A DNA stretch of 64,000 bases from JBCDCY01 sp039180875 (GTDB lineage Bacteria > Pseudomonadota > Alphaproteobacteria > Rhodobacterales > Rhodobacteraceae). Below the pieces are notes generated by a model. That model had not been told where the DNA came from, searched no databases, and saw only the letters and a list, made by a program, of their open reading frames with translations. Below are positions 1-8,458 of this stretch, one piece after another. Where the stretch lies: the NCBI GenBank assembly GCA_039180875.1, contig JBCDCY010000002.1:248001-312000 (forward strand), in the 5' to 3' direction. A program made the translations under genes and the position numbers. Position 1 is the stretch's first letter. Every line of letters begins with the position of its first letter.

Positions 1-715
1 CGTTCCAATGGGGCACGCCCGAGCTGCCCATATAATGGATCGACTTCGGGCCGCTCGCGATCGCCACGTCCTGTTGCGTGCCGCCATGGGCCGCGAGGAC
101 CTTGAGGCCGGCGCCGACCGCGTCGCCCTCGGTATTGCCTGCGACCACGGCCTCCATCGTGGCGTCCATCCACTTGACGCCGACATCGGCCGACCAGCGC
201 ATCTGCGCGATCTCGGCCGGGCTCTTGATCAACCGCAGCCGGTCGAGGATCGCATCGGCGTCGACGAAGTCGATCGTGCGGCCGGCGCGCGCCTCCATCC
301 GCTTCTGCGCGCTCACCAGCAGCGACATCATGCCGACCATGCCGAGCCGTTTGTCGAGCAGACCGCTGTCGTGCAGAGCGTCGGCGACGCCTGCAGCGAG
401 ATCGGGGGCGAGGCGCACGTCCTTCACCTTCACCCGATCCTCAGGGTCGTCGAGATAGTCGGTGACCAGGATCCCCTCACCGTCGACCGGCAGGATCAAT
501 GCGCCGTGGCCGCGGCTCGACCAGGTCGGGCGGTCCGGCACGCACGGAAACAGCGAGACGAAGTTGGTGAGGTAGTAGAGGTCGCCGTAAGCCTCGACCG
601 AATGGCCGCTGCGCGACCAGACGACCAGGGCGTCGAGGCCCATCTCCCGGGCCTTGTCCTGCGCCCGGCGGCGGCGGTCGGCGAATTCCTGATCGGGGAT
701 CTGTGGCGCGGGCAT
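1..715 (-). CDS. Creatinase / Xaa-Pro aminopeptidase-like M24 protein, C-terminal part missing (window edge)
   Basis: About 238 residues are visible, starting MPAPQIPDQEFADRR. This is the N-terminal creatinase-type domain (VVWSRSGHSVEAYGDLYYLTNF, DALVVW, LILPVDGEGILVTDYLDD) followed by the start of the pita-bread peptidase domain (RLRLIKSPAEIAQMRWSADVG). The metal-binding residues would lie beyond the left edge, so catalytic competence cannot be judged. The ATG lies 14 bases after the amidase stop on the same strand, so the two form an operon. Family members hydrolyse Xaa-Pro peptides or C-N bonds in small amidino compounds. With an amidase beside it, a role in small amide or amidine catabolism is plausible but inferred. 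Confidence 0.8.
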   Translation of the reverse strand, partial: MPAPQIPDQEFADRRRRAQDKAREMGLDALVVWSRSGHSVEAYGDLYYLTNFVSLFPCVPDRPTWSSRGHGALILPVDGEGILVTDYLDDPEDRVKVKDVRLAPDLAAGVADALHDSGLLDKRLGMVGMMSLLVSAQKRMEARAGRTIDFVDADAILDRLRLIKSPAEIAQMRWSADVGVKWMDATMEAVVAGNTEGDAVGAGLKVLAAHGGTQQDVAIASGPKSIHYMGSSGVPHWN

Positions 716-728
716 GCGGCGTCTCCTG

Positions 729-2171
729 CTAGTGCGATGGCGGAAGGGGGAGGGGTTCGACCAGCGCCTCGACGGCGCCGGCCAGTGCGAGGGCCGCCTC
801 GTCGGCGAAGGGCGGCCCGACGATCTGCATCCCGATGGGCAAGCCCGCGCCCGTGCGTCCGATAGGCAGGGAGAGCGCAGGGCAGGAGGGCACCATGTTG
901 AAGGGATGGGCCATGTCGAAGGCCTGGAGCCTGCCGTCCGGCAGCGTCGCCTCGAAATCCGCGTCGCTGGCCTCGGCACTCGGGGCCGGGACGGCGTTCG
1001 TCGGGCAGATCAGGGCGTCATGGTCGCGAAACAGTGCTGCGAGATCGGCGTTCAGGCGCTGGCGCAGGACGTCGACGCCGAGCAGCTCCATGGCCGAGGT
1101 CCGGCGCCCGCGCTCGATACAGGCGACCAGCGCCGGGTCCATCCGCGCCGTGTCTTCGGCGCTCTCCGTGCCGGCGAACAGCGCCAGCAGGCAGTTCCAG
1201 CGCACGGCCCATTGATCGAAGACCTCCCGCGTCCAAGGAAGCTGGACCTCCTCCACGAGGGCGCCGTGGCGCGCGAGACGCTCGGCCGTGTGGCGCAGCC
1301 CCTGTTCGACCTCGGCGTCGACGGCGCAGTAGCCGAGATCGACCGACAGCGCGATCCGCCGCCCGGCGAGGTCCCCGGGCGCCGCGGCGGCGGCATCGAA
1401 GGCCGGGCGGTGGGAGAGCATATCGGTCGGATGGGCCCCCGCTGTCGCTGCGACGAAGCGCACGGCGTCGTCCACCGTCGCGGCGAGCGGCCCGAAATGC
1501 GAATAGGTCTCGAGCGCCGGCGGCATGATGTCCATCGGGATGCGGCCGAGGCTTGGCTTGAAGCCCACGACGCCGCAAGCGGCGGCCGGGATACGGACCG
1601 AGCCGCCCATGTCCGTGCCCTCGGCCAGGGGCACGAGGCCGGTCGCCACCGCCACCGCCGAGCCGCCGGACGAGCCGCCCGAGGTGCGCGATGGATCCCA
1701 GGGGTTGCGCGTGATCCCGTATCGCGGGGTGTTGGTGAAGCTCGAGTAGGCCAGCTCGGCCGTCGTGGTCTTGCCGATCACGATGGCGCCGGCGCGCTTC
1801 AGCCGCTCGACGATGATGGCGTCGTGTTGAGTGCGGCCCTCGCCGGTCGTCCAGGAGCCGCGCGTGGTGCGGTGGCCGGCGCTGGGCGTCATGTCCTTGA
1901 TCGCGATCGGCACACCGTGTAGCGCGCCGGGGGCTTCGCCGCCCGCGAGGCGCTGGTCGGCGGCGCGGGCGGCCTCCATCGCTGCGTCCTCGAACCATTC
2001 GGTGAAGGGGTTGAGCCTTGCCTGTACGGCGGGAAGTGCGGTGAAGATGGCGGCGATCGTCGCCTCCACGCTCCGCCGTCCGGCCGCGTGCGCATCGACG
2101 ATCGCTGCCACCGTCGGCCGCCTTGGGGCGGGTTCATGCGCTGCAAGAACGGTTTCTCGCTGGCCGGCCAC
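729..2171 (-). CDS. Amidase (amidase-signature family)
   Basis: About 480 residues, a normal length for the amidase-signature family, which hydrolyses carboxamides with a Ser-cisSer-Lys triad. The lysine lies in GVPIAIKDMTP, the cis-serine in TSGGSSGGSAVAVATG and the nucleophile serine in GTDMGGSVRIPA. I place the start at a GTG (2169-2171) because GAGGAG sits six bases before it; the reading frame stays open to a TTG at 2237. It is followed after 14 bases by the creatinase-family gene. The luxR-type gene at 2314 is divergent and could control the pair. The substrate cannot be named from sequence; a GatA role is unlikely because no gatB/gatC is nearby. Confidence 0.88.
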   Translation of the reverse strand: MAGQRETVLAAHEPAPRRPTVAAIVDAHAAGRRSVEATIAAIFTALPAVQARLNPFTEWFEDAAMEAARAADQRLAGGEAPGALHGVPIAIKDMTPSAGHRTTRGSWTTGEGRTQHDAIIVERLKRAGAIVIGKTTTAELAYSSFTNTPRYGITRNPWDPSRTSGGSSGGSAVAVATGLVPLAEGTDMGGSVRIPAAACGVVGFKPSLGRIPMDIMPPALETYSHFGPLAATVDDAVRFVAATAGAHPTDMLSHRPAFDAAAAAPGDLAGRRIALSVDLGYCAVDAEVEQGLRHTAERLARHGALVEEVQLPWTREVFDQWAVRWNCLLALFAGTESAEDTARMDPALVACIERGRRTSAMELLGVDVLRQRLNADLAALFRDHDALICPTNAVPAPSAEASDADFEATLPDGRLQAFDMAHPFNMVPSCPALSLPIGRTGAGLPIGMQIVGPPFADEAALALAGAVEALVEPLPLPPSH

Positions 2172-2313
2172 GGATGCTCCTCGGTTTGGCGTGGGGTGAA
2201 AGAGAGCGGCCGCGGCGGCAAAGCTCAATGGTGACAAGTGTCATGGCGCCGTCCACAGGGGCAGGGCGCGACGCAGTCTTTTCATCGCGATTTCAGCCGG
2301 TTAAGCTGTTTTC

Positions 2314-3396
2314 GTGGATCGCGAAACACAACCAGTGGGTGCGCCGAGCCGAGCCTCTTCAGACGGCTATCGGGAGTTCGTCGCGACGCTCGCCTCGGTT
2401 CTCGAGCGGGTCGGGCGGGACGACTTTTATGACTGCCTCTCCGAAGGCGTGGCCCGTTTCTTCGGCTGCCGGCGATGGCTGGTGATCCGCTACGCCCGCT
2501 ACGCCAAGCCGAAATTCCTGGTCAACCGGTCGATGACGGAGGAGGCGGTCGCGAGCTATCTCAGCACCTATTATCGCATCGATCCGCTGCTCCGCATGGT
2601 GCGCCGGGGCAGCTCAGAAGCTGTCATCACCTTCGACGAGCTGCGCCGGAGCGCCCAGGACACCCTGTTCTACGACGAGATGTTCAACACTGCCCGGATC
2701 CGCGACGAGCTGGTGTTGCTGCTGCCGGCCATCGGCGGCGTCAGCATCGCGCTTTGCCTCGACCGCGGGCGGCGGCATTTCTCCCCCACCGACATCGCGC
2801 GGGCGCACGATATCCACGCGACGCTGGACCGGGTGCATCGGCTCCACGTGAACCAAAGCCTTTGGGCGCGCACGGGCCACACGCTCGACCAGTCCGGTGC
2901 GGCGATGATGATCCTCGACGCCGGCGGGCATATCCTGTTCCGAACGGCGGACTGGATGGCCAACGTTGCGCCAGAGAGCGAGGCAGACGTGATGTCCGCG
3001 GCCCGCCAGGCGCCGCAAGGATCGCGCCGCATCGCCCCGGAGTTCATCCTGCACTGGGAGACGCTGGAGCCGTCGAATGCGATCGCGCCGGGCGGCACCT
3101 GCGTGGTGTTCGAGCAGGTATCGCCCGGCTACATGTACATCCCGGCGGAGGACTGGCGGGCTCGCTTTGCCGCCAGCCATGACCTAACCCAGCGCGAGAC
3201 CGATATCGTCTCCCAGCTGCTGAACGGAGAGCCCACGGCCCGCATCGCCGATGCGCTCAGCATCAGCGCCGGCACGGTGCGCAACCACAAGCACCGGCTC
3301 TACTTCAAGCTCGACATCACATCCGAGCGGGAGCTGTTCTGCCTGATATTCGACGAACTCGTCGGCCGGAAAACGGACGTCGGCCAGAACATCTAG
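2314..3396 (+). CDS. LuxR-family transcriptional regulator
   Basis: 360 residues from a GTG start. The C-terminus has a LuxR/FixJ-type helix-turn-helix: LTQRETDIVSQLLNGEPTAR followed by IADALSISAGTVRNHKHRLY. The N-terminal two thirds look like a GAF- or autoinducer-type sensory fold (ERVGRDDFYDCLSEGVARFF) but lack features that would name a ligand. It is divergent from the amidase/creatinase operon across a short spacer, so it probably regulates that operon. A second, distantly similar LuxR protein lies at 19479-20453 next to the formamidase genes. The start is uncertain because no strong Shine-Dalgarno is visible. Confidence 0.82.
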   Translation: MDRETQPVGAPSRASSDGYREFVATLASVLERVGRDDFYDCLSEGVARFFGCRRWLVIRYARYAKPKFLVNRSMTEEAVASYLSTYYRIDPLLRMVRRGSSEAVITFDELRRSAQDTLFYDEMFNTARIRDELVLLLPAIGGVSIALCLDRGRRHFSPTDIARAHDIHATLDRVHRLHVNQSLWARTGHTLDQSGAAMMILDAGGHILFRTADWMANVAPESEADVMSAARQAPQGSRRIAPEFILHWETLEPSNAIAPGGTCVVFEQVSPGYMYIPAEDWRARFAASHDLTQRETDIVSQLLNGEPTARIADALSISAGTVRNHKHRLYFKLDITSERELFCLIFDELVGRKTDVGQNI

Positions 3397-3423
3397 GATC
3401 CGTGACCGGTGCCCGTCCCGCGA

Positions 3424-4797
3424 TTAGCCGCTCCAGAGCTCCGTCTCAGGATGGAATTGCGACCAGGCGAACCAGAACGCTTGATGGCTGCTCAGGTCCC
3501 CGCCGTCGACGTCGACGGCCCGGATCCCGCCGGCGTCGAGCTCGAGCCGGATGTTCTCCACCACGATCTCGGCACCTGACAGGAGCGCGGCCATCGCGGC
3601 GGTGCGCTGGAAGGCCCAGGGCGTGCCGGAGGCGGTGACGACGCCGATCACGTCCTCATGCACCGGCAGGCGCGGATCGACATCGCCCACCGGGAAGATC
3701 GGGCCGTTGGCATCGCGGCCATTGCGGAAATCGGGATTGCGGCCCAGGGCCAAGGCTTCGACCAGAACGGTTGTCTCCGGATGCGCCTCCCGCCAGGTGC
3801 CCCAATCGGTGGTGACGACAGTGGCCTGATCGAGCTGCAGCCCGATCTCGGCCAGGGGCCCCGTCACCGCGTGCCCGAGGAAGGTATCGAAGATGGAGTT
3901 CGTGACGATGTCGTACATCACCTTGTTGGAGCGGATCAGCAGGCCGGAGGTGCGCAGGATCGGGCGCTCCACCCCCTCGGGCATCTCATCGGTGAAATAG
4001 GCCTGGGCCGCGCCGCAGAGCGTGCAGTAGGGGATCGCCAGATCGCGGCCGCCGAGCGTGTCGTTCACCATCTCGCGCACTTCCATGATCTGGCGCGGAT
4101 AGGCGCGGTATTCGCCGTTCACCTCGATGCCGAAGACGATGTCGTCATCTGCCGGCCACGTCGCCTCGGCCGCGCTCACGACCTCGGGATTGTCGGCGGC
4201 GGGGATGCAGTTGCAGGGCGTGTCGGTCGTGTCGTAGGGGCGCGCGTCGATCAGCACGCCGCCCCAGGAGACCAGGCGCCAGTCGATGTTACCCGCAACG
4301 AACAGCGCCTCCCATCCCGGCACGAAACTGGTGAAGACCTCGCGCTTGAAGTCCAGATAGCCGGGAAAGGCCGGAACGTCCCAGGCGATCAGATAATCGG
4401 TCAGTTCGCCCCAGTCAGATCGGGTCGGCCGGTCGATGCCCAACAGGCTCGCGGCGGCCAAAGCCAAGTCCCGATCGAACGACGACCGGAAGGAAAAGCG
4501 CATCATGTCGGTGATGACCCAGACCACCCGCGGGTCCTCGGCCGCGGCGATTTGCTCGAGCGCGGCCTGTTGCGCGTCCCCCCAACTGCGCGCCTCAAAG
4601 ACATCGACGAAGGCCGTGCGCATCGCCTCTTCGAGCTCTGCCGAGAGCGGCCCCTCGGGGATCGACGGCGGGGTGCCGTACTCCTCGACGACATAGTCGG
4701 GAAGGTCCTGCGCGGCCGACGGCGTGGCGCCGAGCGACAGACAGGCGATCAGCGACGCTGCGAGGGATGCTCTCCAACGGGCACTCAGAGCAATCAT
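3424..4797 (-). CDS. DUF3179-domain secreted protein
   Basis: 457 residues from the chosen ATG at 4797, which is preceded by AAAGG at good spacing and directly begins a signal peptide (MIALSARWRASLAASLIACL, cleavage probably after SAAQ). An in-frame upstream start at 4863 would add 22 residues before the signal and is less likely. The C-terminal half matches the DUF3179 family: DIVFGIEVNGEYRAYPRQIM, then a Cys pair in IPYCTLCGAAQAYF, SNKVMYDIVTNSIFDTFLGH and VVTTDWGTWREAHPETTVL. The family is of unknown biochemical function. The C-x-x-C pair suggests metal or disulfide chemistry, which is my inference. It converges with the luxR-type gene and is divergent from the MerR gene. Confidence 0.83.
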   Translation of the reverse strand: MIALSARWRASLAASLIACLSLGATPSAAQDLPDYVVEEYGTPPSIPEGPLSAELEEAMRTAFVDVFEARSWGDAQQAALEQIAAAEDPRVVWVITDMMRFSFRSSFDRDLALAAASLLGIDRPTRSDWGELTDYLIAWDVPAFPGYLDFKREVFTSFVPGWEALFVAGNIDWRLVSWGGVLIDARPYDTTDTPCNCIPAADNPEVVSAAEATWPADDDIVFGIEVNGEYRAYPRQIMEVREMVNDTLGGRDLAIPYCTLCGAAQAYFTDEMPEGVERPILRTSGLLIRSNKVMYDIVTNSIFDTFLGHAVTGPLAEIGLQLDQATVVTTDWGTWREAHPETTVLVEALALGRNPDFRNGRDANGPIFPVGDVDPRLPVHEDVIGVVTASGTPWAFQRTAAMAALLSGAEIVVENIRLELDAGGIRAVDVDGGDLSSHQAFWFAWSQFHPETELWSG

Positions 4798-4908
4798 GAC
4801 AGGACCTTTCGCACGTGGGTTCAGGGGGCGATATACCCCGTCCTCGACCATTGTAGACCTCACCGACGATCACGATTTGCGGCGGCTCGGCGGCATGACG
4901 GACCTGCA

Positions 4909-4939
4909 TTGACTTCGAGCTGCTCCAATCCGGTACGGG
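4909..4939 (+). promoter_or_regulatory. Candidate MerR-type promoter for the MerR/solute-binding pair
   Basis: TTGACT (4909-4914) is followed by a 19-base spacer and TACGGG (4934-4939). The spacer contains the short dyad GAGC-T-GCTC at 4917-4925. An over-long spacer with a dyad is the hallmark of MerR-controlled promoters. The -10 match is weak, so this is a suggestion only. Confidence 0.3.
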
Positions 4940-4962
4940 TCAGAGGCGAAACGGGCGTGGAC

Positions 4963-5328
4963 ATGAAGATCTCCGAGGCGGCAAAAAGATGTGGGCTCTC
5001 CGAGCACACGATCCGGTTCTACGACAGCTCTGGCATGTTGCCGGAGATCGCGCGCGGTTCGGACGGCCACCGCCGTTTCACGCCGCGCCATGTGGAGTGG
5101 CTGACGTTGCTCTTCTGGCTCCGCGAAACGGGCATGCCGCTCAAGCAGATGCGCCGCTTCGCATCGTTGGCAAAGGCAGGGGATGCCGGCGTCGCGCAAC
5201 GGCGAGAAATCCTCGCGGACCACGCAGAAGCCTTAAAGGCCAAGCGTGCCGTCTTGGACAAATGCGAGCGCGTGCTCGCGATCAAGATCGCCAGCTATGG
5301 CTCTGCCGATGATGATGCCGGCGCATGA
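4963..5328 (+). CDS. MerR-family transcriptional regulator
   Basis: 121 residues. The N-terminal winged helix-turn-helix is typical of MerR (MKISEAAKRCGLSEHTIRFY, then HRRFTPRHVEWLTLLFWLRE) and is followed by a coiled-coil dimerisation helix (RREILADHAEALKAKRAVLD). There is no C-terminal effector-binding domain and no cysteine arrangement suggesting a metal sensor. A GTG two codons upstream (4957) has better spacing from the AGAGG at 4942-4946 and may be the true start. The stop overlaps the next start by ATGA, so it is translationally coupled to a solute-binding-type protein that could act as its detached ligand sensor. Confidence 0.85.
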   Translation: MKISEAAKRCGLSEHTIRFYDSSGMLPEIARGSDGHRRFTPRHVEWLTLLFWLRETGMPLKQMRRFASLAKAGDAGVAQRREILADHAEALKAKRAVLDKCERVLAIKIASYGSADDDAGA

Positions 5329-6050
5329 AGTTCGGATACCTAATCGAACCGCCGTTCAACTTTGCTGATGAGGCTGGGCATGTGACCGGGTGCGATGTGG
5401 AACTGGCGCGTCACGTCCTCGGCGCCCTCGGGATACATGGCTTCGAGCCGGTCGAGACGGAGTTTGCATCCCTACTTCCCGGTCTCCAGGATGGCAGATG
5501 GCGCATGACGACAGGTCTGTTCGGCACAGCGGAGCGCCGAAAGCACGCGCATTTCAGCCGGCCGATCTGGGCCTTGCCCGACGGTTTGCTCGTCAGGTCC
5601 GGCAATCCGAAAAACCTCAGCGGATATAGATCTGTGGCGGCCCGCCGGGACCTCAGGCTCGCCGTCATTCGCGACCAGTTTCAACACTGCTCGGCAGTCG
5701 AGCTTGGTGTGGCTGACGATCAGATCTCGATATTTGAGGCCTATGCCCAGGCGGCCCGGGCCGTCCGGGATGGCCAGGCCGACGCCTATGCCAGTGTCGG
5801 CCGAGCGCACGGCGGCTTCATCGAGCAGAACCCAGACTGGCCGGTGGAGCTGGTCCTCGTGCCCGCCGAAGAGAAGCCGCCGGCATTCGGATCATTTGCC
5901 GTTGGCCTCGACGACGCGGCGTTCTTGAGCGCTGTCGATGCGGAGCTGTCGAAGTTTCTCGGATCTGCTGCGCACCGGAATATGGCGGCGAGATTTGGCT
6001 TCTTGGACACCGACGTCGACTTGGTATGCGCGTCTGGACGGTTCGAATAG
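5325..6050 (+). CDS. Solute-binding-protein family 3 (SBP_bac_3-like) protein without a signal peptide
   Basis: 241 residues with the order of a family 3 amino-acid/opine binding protein: MKFGYLIEPPFNFADEAGHV, GCDVELARHVLGALG, FASLLPGLQDGRWRMTTGLF, RKHAHFSRPIWALPDGLLVR, then lobe 2 and a closing helix. The fold begins at residue 1, so there is no Sec, Tat or lipoprotein leader and the protein should be cytoplasmic. It overlaps the MerR gene by four bases and no ABC permease or ATPase is adjacent. I infer an intracellular ligand sensor or scavenger working with the MerR protein. A start missed upstream is excluded by the MerR reading frame. Confidence 0.75.
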   Translation: MKFGYLIEPPFNFADEAGHVTGCDVELARHVLGALGIHGFEPVETEFASLLPGLQDGRWRMTTGLFGTAERRKHAHFSRPIWALPDGLLVRSGNPKNLSGYRSVAARRDLRLAVIRDQFQHCSAVELGVADDQISIFEAYAQAARAVRDGQADAYASVGRAHGGFIEQNPDWPVELVLVPAEEKPPAFGSFAVGLDDAAFLSAVDAELSKFLGSAAHRNMAARFGFLDTDVDLVCASGRFE

Positions 6051-6311
6051 ACTACTACAGATCCGATCTGAGCGTCTTCTGCCCGATGCTTCGACGCGCG
6101 CGCGTCGCCCAAGCGATAAGAATCCCCTCCATGTGGACTAAGCGGCTGCCGTCGTCTTTCGGTAGCCGGGTAGAGCGCCTCGCTGGGCTCTGACGGAGGT
6201 GCGTATCCTACAGGGTTTCTGGGTGTTTTTCGAACCACCGTCTTGGGTCGGAATGCCAACCTGCGGTAGTGTCGGCGCCATCCTGACCGCCAACCGAGGA
6301 GGAGGCCTCCC
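6051..6311. other. Intergenic region upstream of the cyclic-nucleotide phosphodiesterase gene
   Basis: 261 bases without a convincing gene. It includes alternating CG runs (cgcgcgcgcg near 6098) and the leader of the next gene. I see no RNA gene or repeat here. Confidence 0.5.
6296..6310 (+). promoter_or_regulatory. Strong Shine-Dalgarno that can fold into a small hairpin
   Basis: GAGGAGGAGG is followed directly by CCTCC and then, after one base, the ATG at 6312. GGAGG (6298-6302), loop AGG and CCTCC (6306-6310) form a 5-bp stem that would hide part of the ribosome-binding site, while the repeated AGG units could still expose it. Confidence 0.4.
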
Positions 6312-8270
6312 ATGCCCATTCTGCTGGACCGTCGCGGGTTTCTGGCCGCGAGCGCCGGGTTCATCGCCGTGCATCCCTTCTCGGCGCGAGCCGCAGGGGG
6401 CCAGGCGCATCTGCGGATCATGGAAACCACGGACGTGCATGTGCACATCTTCCCCTACGACTATTACGGCGACCGCCCGGTGGACACGGTGGGTCTCGCC
6501 CACACGGCCTCGTTGATCGACGGGGTGCGGAGTGAGTCGACCAACTCCCTCCTCCTCGACAATGGCGACTTCCTGCAGGGCAACCCGATGGGCGACTACG
6601 TGGCCTATGAGCGGGGCATGTCGGAGGGCGATCTGCACCCGATGATCGCGGCGATGAACACGCTGGGCTTCGATGCGGCGACGCTCGGCAACCATGAGTT
6701 CAACTACGGCCTGCCGTTCCTGATGAACTCGGTTGCCACCGCCGACTTCCCGGTGGTTTGCGCCAATGTGGCGACGGAGATGGCGGGCAGCGCGACGGCC
6801 GACACCACGCTGGTGCCGCCCTACGTGATGCTCGACCGAACGCTCACCGACGGCGCGGGCGAGAGCCATCCGATCCGCATCGGCCTCATCGGCTTCGTGC
6901 CGCCCCAGATCATGACCTGGGATCGCCGTCACCTCGAGGGCAACGTGCAGGTCCGCGATATCGTCGCGGCGGCGGAGGCCTATGTGCCCCAGATGCGGGA
7001 GGAGGGGGCGGAGATCATCATCGCGCTCTCCCATTCCGGCATCGGCGAGGTGGAGCACACGGAGATGATGGAGAACGCCTCCGTCCCCCTCGCGGCCGTC
7101 GACGGCATCGACGTGGTGCTGACCGGCCACCATCACCGCGTCTTCCCCGGCCCCGACTATGCCGAGACCCCGGGCGTCGATGCCGAGGCCGGCACGATCA
7201 TGGGCAAGCCCGGCGTCATGGCCGGCTTCTGGGGCAGCCATATGGGCCTCGTCGATCTGATGCTGGAGCGCGACGGCAACAGCTGGCGCATCGCCTCCCA
7301 CATGTCGGAGGCAAGGCCGATTTATCGGCGCGAGGAGGATCGCTCGATCACACCGCTGGTCGAGAGCGATGCTGGCGTCCTCGCCTCCGTCGAGGCGGAG
7401 CATGCGGCGACCCTCGCCTATGTGCGGGCCGAGGTGGGCCAGACGGACGCGCCGCTCCACTCCTACTTCGCTTTGGTGGCCGACGACCCGTCGGTGCAGA
7501 TCGTCTCGAACGCCCAGACCTGGTATATCGGCCAGATGATGGCGGGGACGGAGCATGAGGGGCTGCCGATCCTCTCGGCGGCCGCGCCCTTCAAGGCCGG
7601 CGGTCGGGGCGGGCCCGAATACTACACCGACGTGGCGGCCGGTCCGGTGGCGATCAAGAACGTGGCTGACCTCTACCTCTATCCCAACACCGTGCGCGCC
7701 GTGCGCATCACCGGGGCCGAGGTGCGGGAATGGCTGGAGCGTTCGGCCGGCATGTTCAATCAGATCACCCCGGGCGCGAGCGACGAGGTGCTGCTCAACC
7801 CGGACTTCCCGTCCTTCAACTTCGACGTGATCGACGGCGTCGCCTACCAGATCGACCTCTCGCAACCGGCGCGCTACGACAACGACGGCGTGGTGGTGAA
7901 CCCCGAGGCGCGGCGCATCGTCAACCTCACCTATCAGGGCGCGCCGATCGACCCGGAGCAGGAGTTCGTCGTAGCCACCAACAACTACCGGGCCGGTGGC
8001 GGCGGCAACTTCCCCGGCGCGGAGCCGAGCCGGGTGATCTTCGAGGGGCCCGACACCAACCGCGACGTGATCGTCCGCTACATCGTCGACAAAGGCACGA
8101 TCAGCCCCTCGGCCGATGCCAACTGGACCTTCGCGCCGATGCCCGGCACCACCGTGCTGTTCGACACCGGCCCGGCGGCGGAAAGCTACATGGACGCCGT
8201 CGAAGGCGTCTCGATCGAGCCCGCCGGCGAGACCGCGGAAGGCTTCGCGCGCTACCGCATCGCGCTCTAG
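6312..8270 (+). CDS. cpdB: 2',3'-cyclic-nucleotide 2'-phosphodiesterase / 3'-nucleotidase (5'-nucleotidase family), Tat-exported
   Basis: 652 residues, the usual CpdB length. The N-terminus is a twin-arginine-type leader (DRRGFLAASAG, cleavage near SARAAG). The metallophosphatase domain has DVHVH near residue 45, DNGDF, LGNHEFNYG, LSHSGIG and TGHHHRVF, which bind two metal ions. The C-terminal 5'-nucleotidase domain includes APFKAGGRGGPEYYTDV, NTVRAVRITGAEVREWLE and ATNNYRAGGGGNFPG. It should hydrolyse cyclic nucleotides and 3'-nucleotides in the periplasm for phosphate or nucleoside scavenging. It stands alone, with a strong ribosome-binding site. Confidence 0.92.
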   Translation: MPILLDRRGFLAASAGFIAVHPFSARAAGGQAHLRIMETTDVHVHIFPYDYYGDRPVDTVGLAHTASLIDGVRSESTNSLLLDNGDFLQGNPMGDYVAYERGMSEGDLHPMIAAMNTLGFDAATLGNHEFNYGLPFLMNSVATADFPVVCANVATEMAGSATADTTLVPPYVMLDRTLTDGAGESHPIRIGLIGFVPPQIMTWDRRHLEGNVQVRDIVAAAEAYVPQMREEGAEIIIALSHSGIGEVEHTEMMENASVPLAAVDGIDVVLTGHHHRVFPGPDYAETPGVDAEAGTIMGKPGVMAGFWGSHMGLVDLMLERDGNSWRIASHMSEARPIYRREEDRSITPLVESDAGVLASVEAEHAATLAYVRAEVGQTDAPLHSYFALVADDPSVQIVSNAQTWYIGQMMAGTEHEGLPILSAAAPFKAGGRGGPEYYTDVAAGPVAIKNVADLYLYPNTVRAVRITGAEVREWLERSAGMFNQITPGASDEVLLNPDFPSFNFDVIDGVAYQIDLSQPARYDNDGVVVNPEARRIVNLTYQGAPIDPEQEFVVATNNYRAGGGGNFPGAEPSRVIFEGPDTNRDVIVRYIVDKGTISPSADANWTFAPMPGTTVLFDTGPAAESYMDAVEGVSIEPAGETAEGFARYRIAL

Positions 8271-8297
8271 GTCTCGGCCAAGGGGATGACCGAACGC

Positions 8298-8316
8298 GCC
8301 GGGCCTCTGGCCCGGC
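8298..8316 (+). terminator. Hairpin terminator after cpdB
   Basis: GCCGGGCC, loop TCT, GGCCCGGC: a perfect 8-bp GC stem 28 bases past the cpdB stop. No T-tract follows, so it may need Rho or act only as an RNA 3' end. Confidence 0.5.
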
Positions 8317-8421
8317 GGGGTGTTGACGAGCAAATGCGAAGCGGGCTGGAGCCGTCCACCTGCCTATGGCACCATGCTGCCGGGCGAAGCCCATCCCGCC
8401 GGATGCAGCGGCCGTGGTGAA

Positions 8422-8441
8422 GGACGGCTTTCAAGCCGTCC
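8422..8441. terminator. Second hairpin in the convergent cpdB / kinase gap
   Basis: GGACGGCT, loop TTCA, AGCCGTCC: a perfect 8-bp stem about 20 bases past the end of the minus-strand kinase gene. Probably its terminator; the T-tract is absent here too. Confidence 0.5.
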
Positions 8442-8458
8442 GAGTTCGGCGCGAGTCC

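Noticed and set aside
3658..4962. Upstream extension of the MerR reading frame
   Set aside because: It is a shadow of the DUF3179 gene; the MerR fold begins only at 4957-4963.
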